Below, piece by piece: positions 9,700 through 22,375 of a DNA stretch of 64,000 nt. Source of the stretch: Didymodactylos carnosus (taxonomy: Eukaryota; Rotifera; Eurotatoria; Philodinida; Philodinidae); NCBI GenBank assembly GCA_905250885.1, contig CAJNOQ010000171.1:1-64000 (forward strand), read 5' to 3'. How positions within the stretch are numbered: position 1 is the stretch's first letter; every line of letters begins with the position of its first letter. A program made the position numbers and the translations under genes. The notes under the pieces are model-generated. The model was given only the letters and a program-made list of their open reading frames with translations. It did no database searches and was not told where the DNA came from.

Positions 9700-12219
9700 T
9701 TTTCATGTTTTTTGCCACTTACTATTTTTTATACCATTGGACAGAGCGTTCTTTAATTTATCCTACGATGTATTTTAATCTTGAAAAAGTGTATTTTCAA
9801 TTTTACACCTGATGTCATGCTTGCTGTCCGCTGTGCTATAGTAACGTGTCTTTAGTCATGATCATCGTTAGCCTAGTAACTTTTCTTCGTCAATTGAACG
9901 AGATGAGTCATAATTAATCACGTTAGACCTTTGAACTTTTGATATACTGAAGAAATGAGTTGAACTATTTTTCTAATCGAGATATTTGCTACACTTAAAC
10001 AATATCTTTAAACTTGTTTGAGTACAAATTTATCCAGTATTTTTATTTTGAACATATTGATTTTGGAGTGTCCATAAGTTACTTTTGCATTATTGCTATT
10101 GATGGAAGGAATAAATTGATGCAGGCATACAGATGAAGTTATACTCACTATTTTTGTTGTTGACATAAAGAAATATACAAGGTAAATGAACAACCTTCAT
10201 TCTAATCGATTTATACTTTTTTTGTTTGATCAGACAAGAATAATTCATATCAAGGATAGTGATTTTGTAATAATAAACAAAAATTAAAAAAAAATTGAAC
10301 TAATTTTATCTTTAATAAATTTAACTAATAAAAATTTAGATTATCAGTGGCACACTCAAAAGAAATATCTCAAATGATTATTGCATAACCAAAATTAACA
10401 CAATAAGCCTTCTTTTTCATGATAATAGATTTCTTTGTAGATAATCGCAAAATTGGAAACATTTGTTCATTTTATTTTTATTGTTTTCTTAAAGGATATT
10501 CAATGGAGAATAATCACAAATGTAACGAAATTCGATATAATTGTAAAATTTATTTCTTTGTCTCGTCTTCTTCTATTCAATGTTTTTTGTATACTATACA
10601 TAATAATTCTTAGACATACGGATACACAAATTTTATTTTTGTTTTAAATTATCTATCTATACTACCTGTTTTCTTTTGTATATTGTTTTGTCACAATCAT
10701 TCAGGAAGAAAACGAGAGAAAGAGAGAAAACAGGTTTGTGTACATATAGATTAGACAAAAGTTGTTCACTCTGTACTAAAGAAATAAAGTTGATATATTA
10801 CATAACTGAATTATTCCTCATGTCACGTAACTCTCGCGTATATAAATTGAAAAAAAAAATTTTTTTTCTTTTTGTACATATGAGCGGAGAGCAAAAGCTG
10901 CTTTTTTTTTCTAGTTAATGAACAAAAAAAGCAAAGAAGCAGACAAATTTGTTATTGTCACAAAATCTTCGTATGTGCTTCATACTCTTTTTTTTTTCTT
11001 ATACAGTAGTATAGACTCAAAAATTGAAAATTAAGATGTTTTTGATGAAAAAAATTGTTTATGTAAGTAATCTCATTAGTTTTTCTTTCGAAAAAAATCT
11101 AAAAGTGATCTTTGTAAATAGTAGAGAATATTGACTAGTTTTCGTTCTGTTTTATTAAGATTTTATTATAAAGTTTGAAGTTTAAAAAAAAAAAATCATT
11201 TTCAAATATTCTATGTGTAGTGCCTGTTGAACATAAATTATTTTCTTAATAGAATAGACTAAAAAGGATTTACGACTTCACTAACATCTCACAGATGAAC
11301 GCAAATAATGTTAAATGTAATTTTTTTGTCAAATATAACCTTCTGGATATCGCCCAAAAAAAATGTTTGAGTCAGTGATTAATAGAGATATGAAATACAG
11401 AACAATAGTATAGTGATGGGTATATCTCAATCCTATTTTCATTCATTCATATCCTTATCTTAGAAAACTAATTTCACGGAAAAGTCTGCTTCTACACTAA
11501 AAAAGTAGTGAAAACTGACCTCGTATCTATAGGCTTTGACTTCGTATGCTTTCCGTATGTATTCTCCTGAGCTCTTTGCCTATCTTTAGTTCTATAAGTA
11601 CTAATAGAAAAACAATGGTTTTCATCTACGACCATATAAGTTCTCATTGACGTTCGAGAAATTTTTCTATCAAAAACTAGTACTTTTGACTTATGAGTCA
11701 GTTTTAATCGAGAGTTCTATGGACTGTTATTGCTACTTAATGATCAAAGATCAAAATGGTAAAAGTTTTAGGCGATGGATATGTAAAATAACATCATATT
11801 TGCTCATACGAATTGAATTGGATTTTTTTTTGCTTTTACTTATCTTACTATAAATCTTATTGTTCTGTTCGCTTTATAAATGTATCAGAATAACTCCCAT
11901 TATTAATTAGTGACATATAAGTGAATGTACATATACATATTTCTTCTCTTTTTGTGTGATCGTCAAACTTCGTTATCGACTTTACGATAAGACGAAAAAC
12001 GATTGTTCTTTTTCTTTTTCCCTATTATTAATATAATATAGAACATGCTCATGTCAATAGAAAAGCTTTTGACTGTTCATTTAACCAACATGAAATGTAT
12101 AATGAGCATAGAGTATAAAAAGAATTGCCGAAAGCTCGCGTGTTGATTGCATGCACAATAAACGTAAACTCAATGAGAAATAGAGAAGAGAAAGGTGTGT
12201 GTTATATATAAAAGAAGAC
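9700..12219. other. Gene-free AT-rich stretch
   Basis: Upstream of the FAM107-like gene. Contains poly(A)/poly(T) runs and short frames without recognisable content. Any promoter or 5' UTR of the downstream gene must lie here but cannot be placed. Confidence 0.45.
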
Positions 12220-14484
12220 ATGCCACTACAACGAATTCGTCGTTGGGTTAACGAAAAGGTAAAATTGAAAGTAATATTGAAAAATTTCTGGAATGCATCT
12301 ATTATGATAGCATTGTACATGACTAAAAGTAGTTTTTGTAGTTTGAAAAAATGTCGGTTTTTAGCGGGCGCTGTTTTTATGCCGATTTGAGGTAAGAAAA
12401 GTATAATTCGCATGAGATAAAATACTGATGTTGATTAAATAAACCTTTTTGCATGTTAAATTGCATGGTATTTTTGGGAAAATAAAGAATTCAGTATGTT
12501 ATATGACGTTAGAAAAATTGCAACTTAATCTTTATATCTAAAAATTGCTTGCAATCGACACGATTATTAAATATTTTTTAACGATTATTAAATATTTTCG
12601 AAAATTTATCTTTATGAATATATAGTACATTACTATGGAATAAGTTCTACCTGTACATACTATGAAGACATGGTGTTTCGCTTTGGCTTGTAGAATGTCT
12701 CTTATTGCCTCATGCTTATATTTTATATTTTGCTTTTTAGGGTCACTATAATGAGAATGTTTATTCTACATATGATTCATCAGCATCACCAGTTCACGAT
12801 AATTCAAGTATATTTATTCTCCTACCGTTTATAATAGTTTGAATGAACTATTAATTTTGTTTAGTCTCAACATCCGATGGTTTATCGGAATCTGGTCATA
12901 GTACGAGTAGCAGTAACAATAGTATGTATGAACAAATATGCTATGATACAGTGAAATTAAATAATTCAAAAGAAGAAACTAGTCGTTCAGTAGCACCCTA
13001 TGCACCCTATCCACAAATTGTTCGAACAGAACAACAACAATATCAAATACCTTATCCTGATTATAGTTCAGAAGATGAAAGACCTCTGGTAAAAGCATCA
13101 TCAACAAAAGTTCAACAGGATAATGCATCCTCACCAACATCGAATACTCAATCGAATCAAAAACGAGAATTACATAGAGAATTAGCGTATAAACAAAAAA
13201 TGTAAGTTACTTAAAAGAATAAATTGTACAATATGTCGTACGCGATAGTGTGATATATGACGAATATTTGCCATTTTTATGTTTAGTGGTCAATTGTTAC
13301 CAAAAAAATCAGAATTGGTAAATGTATTCGTTCGTCGTCAAGAACAACAAAAACGAAAAGAAAAAGAATCAGAACGACAAAGACATAAAACCAAGTTAGA
13401 AGAGGCTCTCGCGAAACAACGGCAAAAAATAGATAGTGTAAGTTTACAATCCTTGATGTTTAGTTTCACAGTTGTATAGTTAATAACGCTTGTGGAATAC
13501 CTACTTGAAGCCTAACATAACAATGGTATGATAAGTTTGCGACAGCACGTAAGAACTAGAGTTGTTAACTCAACATTTTTTACTGTAAAGAAATTTAGAG
13601 TAGAAAAAAATGTATTAAAAATCATACAACATATTTTACGGCGTGGAAAAAAGAAATAATGTTGAGCTGTATAATTTCCTTGCTATCATAGTGAATTCAA
13701 GATTTTCTTCTGTAAATAAAGAACTTTTGAGTTGGTTTTTCGATAGTCTTCATTCATTTCATCCGTCAATTATCAATTCACGAGAGACAGAGAGAAGCCG
13801 AGTTATATTTTAGGATATCACGATTCCCTTCTCCAATAACTAGTAAGTTACAGAAAACACGTTGCGCTATCAGGTTCATAATAAAATTCATGCATAAAAT
13901 AATCAACAGGCTTTTGATCCGTCCCAGAGTAGATTTACTCTTTTTTTGTTCTTGATTTTGCACTTAACTCAATGGAAGGTCATACCACGTCATACGACTA
14001 CCGATATAGAGATGCTCGCTTTAACCGAATAAGATCTTCACAAAATTGTGCAACAGATATAATTTGATTCTTGACCTTAAAAGAAAGAATATTCTAAGAA
14101 TATTCACGTCAATATTCTAGTATCTGTATCTCACAATGGGAAAAGACTAACTTAAAATCAGAAGAAATGAAAAAGTAATAAACCGTCCAGAAAAAGTTTT
14201 GGAATCAAAAAAATTTCAAAAATGAGAGGATTTGACAGCCTGACTGGTAAAATCCATTACGAGAATGATAAATCAAATGTCAGATTCGAAATTTATCTTG
14301 TTCAGAGTTGTTCAATAAGAAGAAATACTGTTAAATCAACTAATCTATTTTAAATCTTATGTTTATTATTTAGGTAAATGACGTTTCTTCACTGGCATCT
14401 ACATCTTCCTCAGCATCGTCATATACAAATGAATTTGAATTTGTATATCATCGAATTAAACAAAAAAATTCTGTTTCATATTAG
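12220..14484 (+). CDS. FAM107-family (DUF1151) protein
   Basis: Five exons, 12220-12258, 12741-12807, 12865-13201, 13287-13437 and 14374-14484, keep frame across GT-AG introns and give 234 residues. The family hallmark spans exons 3 and 4: RELHRELAYKQKIG, then LLPKKSELVNVFVRRQEQQK, then a long basic, Gln/Glu/Lys-rich helix. This matches the vertebrate FAM107A/B pattern of HRELLMNHKRGL and KPELQRVLEHRRR. FAM107 proteins bind actin and are linked to stress responses in vertebrates. The N-terminal half (residues 14-110) is Ser/Tyr/Pro-rich and probably disordered, and the C-terminus is Ser-rich. Exon 1 (MPLQRIRRWVNEK) is short and inferred from phase and a GTAAAA donor; without it no start codon fits upstream of exon 2. 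An AATAAA lies near 14621. The family call is solid; the first exon is less so. Confidence 0.75.
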
Positions 14485-14989
14485 CGCTTTTTATAGACAT
14501 TTAACTTGCGTACGAACAAATTGTTCTTTTTTTTTTGACTAAAATTTTTGTTGATTGTCAATTTGAATTAGGGTTATTTTTCTATCATTAAATACTGTAC
14601 ACATTTTCACTTTGACACGAATAAACTATTGTACTTAAACTATGTGTATTTGTCTATTATTAACGGTGTATTATTGAAAGTTGATTTCAAAAGGACGTGA
14701 CAACGATCAGTTTCATGATGGTTTTGCTTAGAGATCGTAAAATTTGAAGATAATCGCTCAGTTTTTTCAGAGTATGGAACACACAATTGGAGTGAATGTT
14801 ACCCTTATTTAAAAAGGGTATCAAAGCATGTCAGACATGTAAGTTTTGTATAGAATTGATGGAAAACTGACGCGTTTACGATCTCCAGTGAGGTAGAGCA
14901 CACTGATGAAAAAAGCTGAGTGTAGACTTCATCAGTAATTGTCGTTCATTTGCACCAAAACGAAGTAATTTCAAATGAAGAGAAAAAAG

Positions 14990-16174
14990 ATAGTGCTTAG
15001 ATTTCGCATTCGATCAGCATTCACACCTCTTTTCCAGATCCATATATGACTAGCATGACGAACCGACACAACGTTGACCAGTATGTGAGAAAGTGCCGAT
15101 TGTGACTTTGACAATCTGATAGTAGGGATCATTGTTAAAGTGCCTGTCATGAATTTCGAATGCTGCAACTCTTGCAATCGAAAATTCACGTTCAATTGGA
15201 AATTTTGATATTCACGACACATCAGCACCAATCATACATCGTTTAGTATATTGACTCACGATGTCTGATGTATCAGTTTCCAGCAAACATCCTTTGTCAT
15301 CCATGAAACAATTGTCTACGTCCATATCCGTAGATGCTCTAACAAATGTGCCATATTTAAAAGTAATTAAAGGAATTCCAACTGGTCAGTCGTGATTCTT
15401 AAAACCTTCTAGATCAATTTTAATGCCTTGTAGTCCGTGATAGACTGTTTTGGGTTGATCATTCGTTTGATCATGCTTACTCAATAAACAAATGGCAGAG
15501 TTTAACAGAACACCGAAAACCGACTATGTTTGTCGTAGAGCCACTGGCTCTTCGCCGCTGAAGTTTTGCGCGGCATAACGTATGTTATCCCATCTTATAT
15601 CTGTATAGATAATAGTACCTGCATACAGAATAATCGACAGCATTTGATCATACGACAGTGATGAGCCTATGCGTACGTGCCTAGGATGTACAAGTTTTTG
15701 CCTCACAATTTTATATAGATGTTTATAAGGATCACTAGTGGGAGTCATAACATAATCAAAACCATTCGTCTCAAGTTCTTCTGAGAGATCACCGTTGTTG
15801 ATTCGTCCGTTCCAGAATGTAACATCATTACCATTAGTCATATGTTGATGAGCAGATACAACTTTTTTTGAACCAAAATTCTCCGCTAACGTTATACCGC
15901 CTCTTCTACTGAATGAAAATAGATCGAACAATGCCCAATATCATCTTGCGTATAGCCATTCTCTGTTAGACGGGTGAAAGTCAAACATTGAGCGCCATAT
16001 TGACATGATACTTTATCATGTCGATATTCATCCATGTGAAGAAGATTATCGCGCCTATATTTGTGGCATCGCATCTCCAAATAATGCGAACAAGTTAAAT
16101 TCTCAGCACAAAATGATGTTGCGAAGAAAGCACTTTTAACATTAGTACTTGTTGTTGTAGACAATGTAGCCTCC
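14990..16174 (-). pseudogene. Decayed gene remnant with a Cys/His-rich segment
   Basis: Several overlapping minus-strand frames read as pieces of one protein. A Cys/His-rich block near 15900-16160 contains CSHYLEMRCHKYRR and CQYGAQC, followed by HCSIYFH, in a CCCH-like spacing. The next block (15524-15860) has SYDQMLSIILYAGTIIYTD. A third (about 15240-15500) has TVYHGLQGIKIDLEG and GTFVRAST. The frame is interrupted in several places, so I treat it as a fossil. The domain order resembles a protein family I associate with bdelloid genomes, but I cannot name the function. Confidence 0.45.
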
Positions 16175-17338
16175 CTTGCATCTGTAAAGTTGAGCAGTCT
16201 TAGTTAGAAGTGATTTTTCACACCGTCTGGTGGTTAATTTGAAATTTGACATCGGTAAACTACACACTAATGACGCACCTATGTTAGTGAATGTTTCTGT
16301 TACCAAACAGGAATGGCTATGTCTTTATTCCGATTATTATGCATTATTTTCCAATGTGCAATTTTATCAATCCTTTCTGTTAATCGATCGTATAACGAAA
16401 AAACAATTTATATGAGTACTTACCCCTTTCAAGAAGAAAAAATACGTTAACATTTCTAAATAAAATGAATGTTATTGATCTTTCTGTATCAAATGTTCTG
16501 TATCAGTTGAATATCTGTAACAGATATTCAACTGGAAAGAAACGGATATTCACAGCATGTATTCACTTAGTACATTTTCTGTATACCACATAGGTGTACG
16601 AGTTGATATAAGTTAATGAAGCAACCACCAGAGAGATTTTTGTGAACTTGACACTTAAGGATCTAAAGATCTGCTCTTTTCGCCGGGTAGACCATGCAAT
16701 TTTTAAAACTAATCTTACTATCGTTTGTCGATAATTGCAGGCTCTAGTTTAGTTTAACCCATATTTATTAGCAGAAGAATTGGTTTTTTGTTATTTTAAA
16801 AATTTAAAACCATACCGAATCGAATAAAAATTCTTTCGGACTCAACCGACCGTAATGATAATTTCAAAATCTAAAAGCTTGAATAATTCGAATTATTGAA
16901 GGTATAAGAAGCCTAAAGAGTTCGACGGGATAAATGTAGGAAGTGTGAAGGAACAAAAAAGACGGATAAAGAGATTTTAAAGATGGTATTAGAATGAATA
17001 CAGTTTTATGCCAAAAATCTTGTTAACAATATTGAGAAAATTAAAAAAAGCATCAATATACCTTAAGAGAGAAATTTTTTCTGAAGGTTAATGGCAAAAT
17101 CGACGTTACAGTATAGTTCTATATTCTGATGCTCCCACTTCACTTTGTCTTATTTGTACAACTTTTCAATTTAACCACGGTCAGTCATATTAATACAAAC
17201 CGTTCGGAGGAACCGCAATGAGCCTGAAATGATTGAATGATGGAGAACTTGAAAACATGAGAGGATGAGGAACATCAAAGGATGAAAACGTAGAAAGAGC
17301 AACTATTTCACAAACAACCCCATATGAGCTTATTATAC
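16175..17338. other. Gene-free stretch
   Basis: Apart from the short palindrome at 16504-16534, no supported gene, RNA or paired repeat was found. Confidence 0.4.
16504..16534. repeat. Perfect 14-bp palindrome with 3-nt loop
   Basis: CAGTTGAATATCTG at 16504-16517 is followed by TAA and its exact complement, CAGATATTCAACTG, at 16521-16534. No adjacent U-tract or gene end explains it as a terminator, and it may be a remnant hairpin element. Confidence 0.7.
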
Positions 17339-18143
17339 TAATGAGGGAACCGCTCCAAATGTTTTCGAGCTTTTCGTCGTAACACACATAGGCATAGGTT
17401 ATCGCTGAGGTTGATATCATAGTCGGAGCGGCATGCAGGCCCTTGGAGACCCGATTTTCCTAGAAAACCAGATTTTGATTTTCAGAAACTCTAAAATATA
17501 ACCAAAACCTTTCTTAATGAGGCATAATTGCAGCCCGCAAATTTCTGATTAAAATGAGACTTAAAACTAAAAGTCAAATATCTATCCAAGTCGCAGTAAA
17601 TAAAAAAGAGAAATAGACCAAACTCATCAAAAAAGAATCTAAAAGATGACCGGACTCGGACTCAGTCCTTAATGTTAGTGACTTTAACTCGGCTTGAATT
17701 TTTAGGACTCACGTCATCAGACTCGACTCAGACTCGGTATCCTCTCGGACTCGCGCATGCCTGCGAGACATCTCCCACCTCTACATGACCTTTCTTTGCA
17801 AAGTTATAGAATTTACAAGAAAAGCCCTAAATGTTCATTATCACCTCAAAGCTACAGAAATAAAAAGAACTTAATTTAGGGCTTTTCTTGTAAATTCTAT
17901 AACTTTGCAAGGAAAGGTCGTGTAGAGGTGGGAGATGTCTCATTTTAATCAGAAATGTGCGAGCTGCAATTATGCTTCATTAAGAAAGTTTTTTGTTATT
18001 TTTTAGAGTTTCTGAAAATCTGGGTCTCAGAGGATCCGTATGCCGCTCCGACTATGATATTCGAAATCAGTATCAGCGATAACCTATGCCTATGTGTGTT
18101 TAGAGGAAAAACCTCGGGAACACTTGGGGCGGTTCCCTCATAA
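17339..18143. mobile_element. Large fold-back element, TWAYGAGG-terminated family
   Basis: The left arm (17339-17565 resuming at 17767-17845) and right arm (about 17885-18143) are inverted copies. Both carry the blocks CATAGGCATAGGTTATCGC, ATAGTCGGAGCGGCAT and ACAAGAAAAGCCCTAAAT. The ends read TAATGAGGGAACCG and, reversed, TTATGAGGGAACCG. A central loop of about 41 nt contains CAAAGCTACAGAAATAAA. The left arm is interrupted by about 200 bp (17566-17766). Copies sharing arm, loop or end sequence occur at 30946-31317 and at the window start. Confidence 0.75.
17566..17766. repeat. Insertion within the left arm of the fold-back
   Basis: About 200 bp present in the left arm but absent from the right arm. 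The word GAGAC occurs at both junctions (AAAATGAGAC and CTGCGAGAC), as a 5-bp target duplication would. Its right half is rich in GGACTCGGACTCAG-like words. The element type is unknown. Confidence 0.55.
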
Positions 18144-18897
18144 GGTGAAATCGATGTTATCGTGCAGTTCTGTATTATGACACCTCCGAAGTACACATAG
18201 CCGAAACCAAGGCTTTTCAGTTCCGGTCTTGATCCTGAAAATATTTTTTGGTTCTAGTTTCGAAAAAAATGTTTTGCTTGTAAAACACACATAACGTACT
18301 GCGCTAATGACGCAAAACTATCTCATTCTCAGTATGATTGTTTGTGATCTTCTAACTATCCTTCCGTAAATATGCCCGTTAAGCACTTCGTTTCGACCAA
18401 CGGAGCTGCTGTTACGCAGAAAAGAATTCGATTGAATACATCACACCCGTGTTTCTGAAGAGTAACCTCTTGTTATTGAAAAAAGTTGATCGTTTTTCTG
18501 GTTATGATTTTTCATGGCTTTCGAGGAGCTTCGAAAAACAGGAAGTTCAGATAATAGTTTTTTCCTGGATAATTATTTTCTGAACCCGTAGATTTGAAGA
18601 GCAAACTTTTCTGTTCAATTTAAGACCTTGCACAACTCTGTATGACCTTGCATCAAAAAGTTACAAGCATTTTGCTACAAGTCCCAAAGTTGGTTCAACC
18701 GATGCACAGTGTTTTCTCTCAGAACACACTTTTTGTGCAGGCATCCTCAGTGTACAGCACTTTTTCCAATAATGGTTCATCACAGAGAGACTGTCTATTT
18801 TTAATCGAAAGAGCAAAGAATTCTATGTGGGCTGATGCCGATTTTTCAATTAGACCTTAGTTGTTTAGAAAATTAAGGATCTCTAGAAAACGTTCCA

Positions 18898-19108
18898 CCC
18901 ATGAGGTTTTTTATCGATTGAAACGGTGTCCAACCGCGTGTAAACGACGAAATAACAGAAATGCAATAACACAGATGCTTGAACCGTGATTTTTAGGCGT
19001 TTAATCGATATACGAATCGCGTTTCAAGCATCTATTGAGCTCGTTTCTCCTATGTTGTCGTTTGTACCCGTTTAAACACCGTTTCAATCAATAAAAAAAC
19101 CTCATGGG
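18898..19108. mobile_element. Near-complete palindromic MITE
   Basis: It begins CCCATGAGGTTTTTTATCG and ends with the complement, ...CAATAAAAAAACCTCATGGG. The interior is also palindromic: GATGCTTGAACCGTGATT pairs with AATCGCGTTTCAAGCATC. The whole 211 bp could fold as one hairpin. No clear target duplication is visible. Confidence 0.7.
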
Positions 19109-20189
19109 CATGTAGTAGTTAGGTGTCTAGTTTAAAATAAAACAGACCGGAACTCTCTCTCTCTAGCTTGAAGTTTATTAAAAAATCTTGAGGAAAACTT
19201 CAGCGTCCTTTTTTTGACCTTGGTCTGTGGAAAACTTCTAAACGGTAAGGCGTCGAGACAATAAAACATTTTCATTCCCATAACCCGTTGTGCCTTACAT
19301 GTGTGGAAAGTTTCATCAAAATCGGATGTACGGTGTCCAACATAATTTCTGAGGGAGGTGCTTAACAACAACATCATCAAGTACAACAGAAACGAGATAA
19401 GCTGAACGAGAGCGACAAAGAGGATCCACATGCGGAGAGTGAAGACATGAACAGTTAAATGGATGATGATATATAGACACTCATTGTGCTTTTTGATAGT
19501 TTAATGGTTTAGTAGAATTTCCATGAAGCAGTAAACATAGTAGATAGAAAGATCAATGTCTACGAAAAACCTACAACACTTCTTCATGATTTTCTAGAAA
19601 AGTTGTATTTAAGTATAGAAAAAAGGTAAATTTTTAGCTGTTCTCACGAAGGCCTTTTAAGCGTCTCGATAAACGAAAAAGCATATGTTTCATTTCTTTG
19701 CTGTCATAACGTCGAGATTTCTTTGTTTCGTTTGTCGTTCGTTATCCAAGCATAATCATATCTATCTGTCGTATCAAAATGTATCTTTCTTCTCCTTTCA
19801 GTCACATTGCTGTATATTCTGCATAGCAGTATCGTATCTCTCATTCTTAAGACTAAGGTTCCTGTTCATATGAAACGACAGCGATGTATTTCTGATGAAA
19901 ATTATTTCAAGTTACCTTTTCATCAAATCTTCTGTAGAAGAACAGTAACCGTTACAACCTGCCACTGACTGCGGTGAACAATTATAAAAAATTAGATTAT
20001 GTTATTCATGATAATCACTGTGGAAGACAGTATAAGTTGTTCTCACTAAATTGCGAAAGATCTGTTGTGTCTGAGCGTGTTTGTGTCAGTGCGTTTTCCA
20101 ACTTTTTTTGCTTATTTCTTGCGGTATCTTCAATCAGTAGTAAAAAAGCGACTGTGAAATGAATGCATTCGGTTTTCACCTTATACACT
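19109..20189. other. Gene-free stretch between two fold-backs
   Basis: AT-rich, with no supported gene. A minus frame at 19132-19431 is hydrophobic at its start but has no recognisable family signature. Confidence 0.4.
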
Positions 20190-21408
20190 GATTTTCTGTG
20201 ACATTTTGAAAAAATGTTTCACTTCGAGGCCTCGACAGATTGTTAAAGGACAAAGTTGTATCTGCCCGTAAATCATTCTTTATGATTGTGTGAATTCGAC
20301 CTGGGTATTTCTTTTTCTCCTCTGAGAAAAGATCTAACAGGCACTATGTACTGGAAAAAAAATACTTAAAAAAAGAAAGCGTTGCACATCTGCGAAAAGT
20401 CATTCAAAGCAGAGCAAATCAGATTGATCTCATCTCTGTCGTTGGCAAGTTTTATTCTAAAAAAGATTTTTCTCTACGGTGAAAGCTTAATTTAAAATGG
20501 ATATGGTGTTTGAAACTGCCATTACATTTGAGATTTTAGTACTATGCTGGTTTGACTTGTCTGATTGTCTTTTTTCATAGCTAAAAGGATGCTTCTCAAA
20601 ATCCACTGTAGGATGAACTCGGTTCTATCTCAATGGCATTTGCGCCATAATCGAAATACCAGCATCTCTCAAAAAAATGGATTTAGTTTTCAGTTTACTG
20701 TATTTTAGTATAGCGCAACTATGATGGAGTGAACCGAGTTAATCCCACGGCGGATTTTGAGAAGCACCCTTTTAGCTACGAAAAAAGACTCTTCTCAAAT
20801 TTCTGCAATGTCTCTTTCAAATATTGTAACATTAACAAAAAAAGTAAAAACGGTAACGCACTCACACTTCGGTAGCAGAGTTACACGATTCAGCCATAAA
20901 AATTATATTTGAAGGCTTTTTCTCATATTGCTTATCCAGTTTTTCCAAACGCTTGCGACATAAAGGCCCTAGAGAGAAACGTGTCTGAAAAAATTTGAGA
21001 CCTAAATACTCAGCTTTTAGAAAGTTATAAGTGCCATCGAAGTCAAACCAGCGTAGTACTAAAATCTCCAATATAATGGCAGTTTCAAACACCATATCCA
21101 TTTTAAATTAAGCTTTCACCGTAGAGAAAAATCTTTTTTAGAATAAAACTCGCCAACGGCAGAGATGAAATCAATCTGATTTGCTCTGCTTTTAATGATT
21201 TTTCGCAGATATGCAGCGCTTTCTTTTTTTTAATATTTTTTTTCCAGTACATAGTGCCTGTTAGATCTTTTCTCAGAGGAGAAAAAGAAATACCCAGGTC
21301 GAATTCACACAATCATAAAGAACGATTTACGGGCAGATACAACTTTGGTCTTTAACAATCTGTCGAGGCCTCGAAGTGAAACAGTTTTTCGAAATGTCAC
21401 AGAAAATC
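20190..21408. mobile_element. Fold-back element with about 370-bp arms
   Basis: The left arm (20190-20558) and right arm (21040-21408) are inverted copies of high identity with scattered substitutions. Shared blocks include CTTCGAGGCCTCGACAGATTG, TGAATTCGACCTGGGTATTT and GGTGAAAGCTTAATTTAAAATGG. The interior holds a separate nested hairpin (20567-20789) and about 250 bp of unique sequence. Minus-strand frames of 69 and 79 codons run through the right arm, but the left arm lacks a clean counterpart, so coding is doubtful. Confidence 0.75.
20567..20789. mobile_element. MITE nested inside the 20190-21408 fold-back
   Basis: Terminal inverted repeats start GTCTTTTTTCATAGCTAAAA on the left and, reversed on the right, GTCTTTTTTCGTAGCTAAAA. 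They continue through GCTTCTCAAAATCC and AACTCGGTTC. The 223-bp element sits only in the loop of the larger fold-back, so it inserted later. Confidence 0.7.
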
Positions 21409-22308
21409 TCATTTGAGATAAAGACATAAAATTTTACTCACTCTTTCCAGATAGCAGTATAGATTAACTCGAAAATGCTGAGGGTCGACCATGTTTCACA
21501 TGTGTTTGTAAGGAGTAAGGAAGGGTATGTACATCCTTTTGGTAGTACCACATGTTACCCATAGCCAAATCTTGCCAATCCTCTGTTGTATATAAAGTAC
21601 GGAGACTTGTTTAAAACTATCCTCAACTGAATATGTGTCTATAAGCTAAACAGTCATTATGCTGTTATTGTGACTGTCATATATAAATAACACGATAAAT
21701 CACTAGTATTAGCATAATTTGAAATATAATTACAATCATTATATTAACACAGAACTTGATTTTTCCAATCACAGTATTATTGTTCACAACAAAATTTATG
21801 TTCAGAAATAGAAATTGATCTGTTAGAAAAAAGATAATTTATCTATCGCGTGTATATCTAGTACCATGTAATTAACAAAATTTATAGAATCATGAATAAT
21901 CTTTTTATGATGTATTAAACTCAAGCTATAAGAGAAAACCGAAAAATTTATCAATTAATTTTTAACCGTTAGTGAAATATGAAAAATTGTTTCTCCTGGA
22001 GTTGACCTAACGAGTTGATTATTTCCAAAAACTGTATCCTATTTCGGATCCAAAAAACTTATTTAATCTGGTGAATCCAATTCAGTTGTACTTCCTCTCG
22101 ATCTTGGATATAAAAACTTGAAATCAAAGTGAAATATGTTAATTAGAAGAGTGATTCTATTAAACTAGAAACAGCTAATTAGATGATTATTCTCTCAGCA
22201 TATACAGACATCCTTCTATAGTTAGAGAGAAAAATTTTGGTTTTTTTTTTAATGAATTTCCTGTCTCTCTTCTTATGCAGAAGAACAGAAACGAAAAGAA
22301 AAATGAAC

Positions 22309-22338
22309 GTGTACAGTGAGAGAGAACGAGCGCGCGCA

Positions 22339-22369
<31 letters not shown>

Positions 22370-22375
22370 AAAATG
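22309..22375 (+). repeat. (GA)n microsatellite
   Basis: A GAGAGAGAGAGAGA tract preceded by GCGCGCGCAA. It generates a spurious charged open frame at 22237-22428. Confidence 0.85.

Noticed and set aside
12081-12413. 110-codon minus-strand frame
   Set aside because: It is antisense to the first exon and intron of the FAM107-like gene, and its hydrophobic runs come from AT-rich sequence.
16504-16534. Palindrome as a transcription terminator
   Set aside because: This is a eukaryotic context and no gene ends there; recorded as a repeat only.
20862-21312. Two minus-strand frames of 79 and 69 codons
   Set aside because: They run through the arm and loop of an inverted repeat, and the partner arm has no matching open frame, so they are noted only as a possible origin of the arm.
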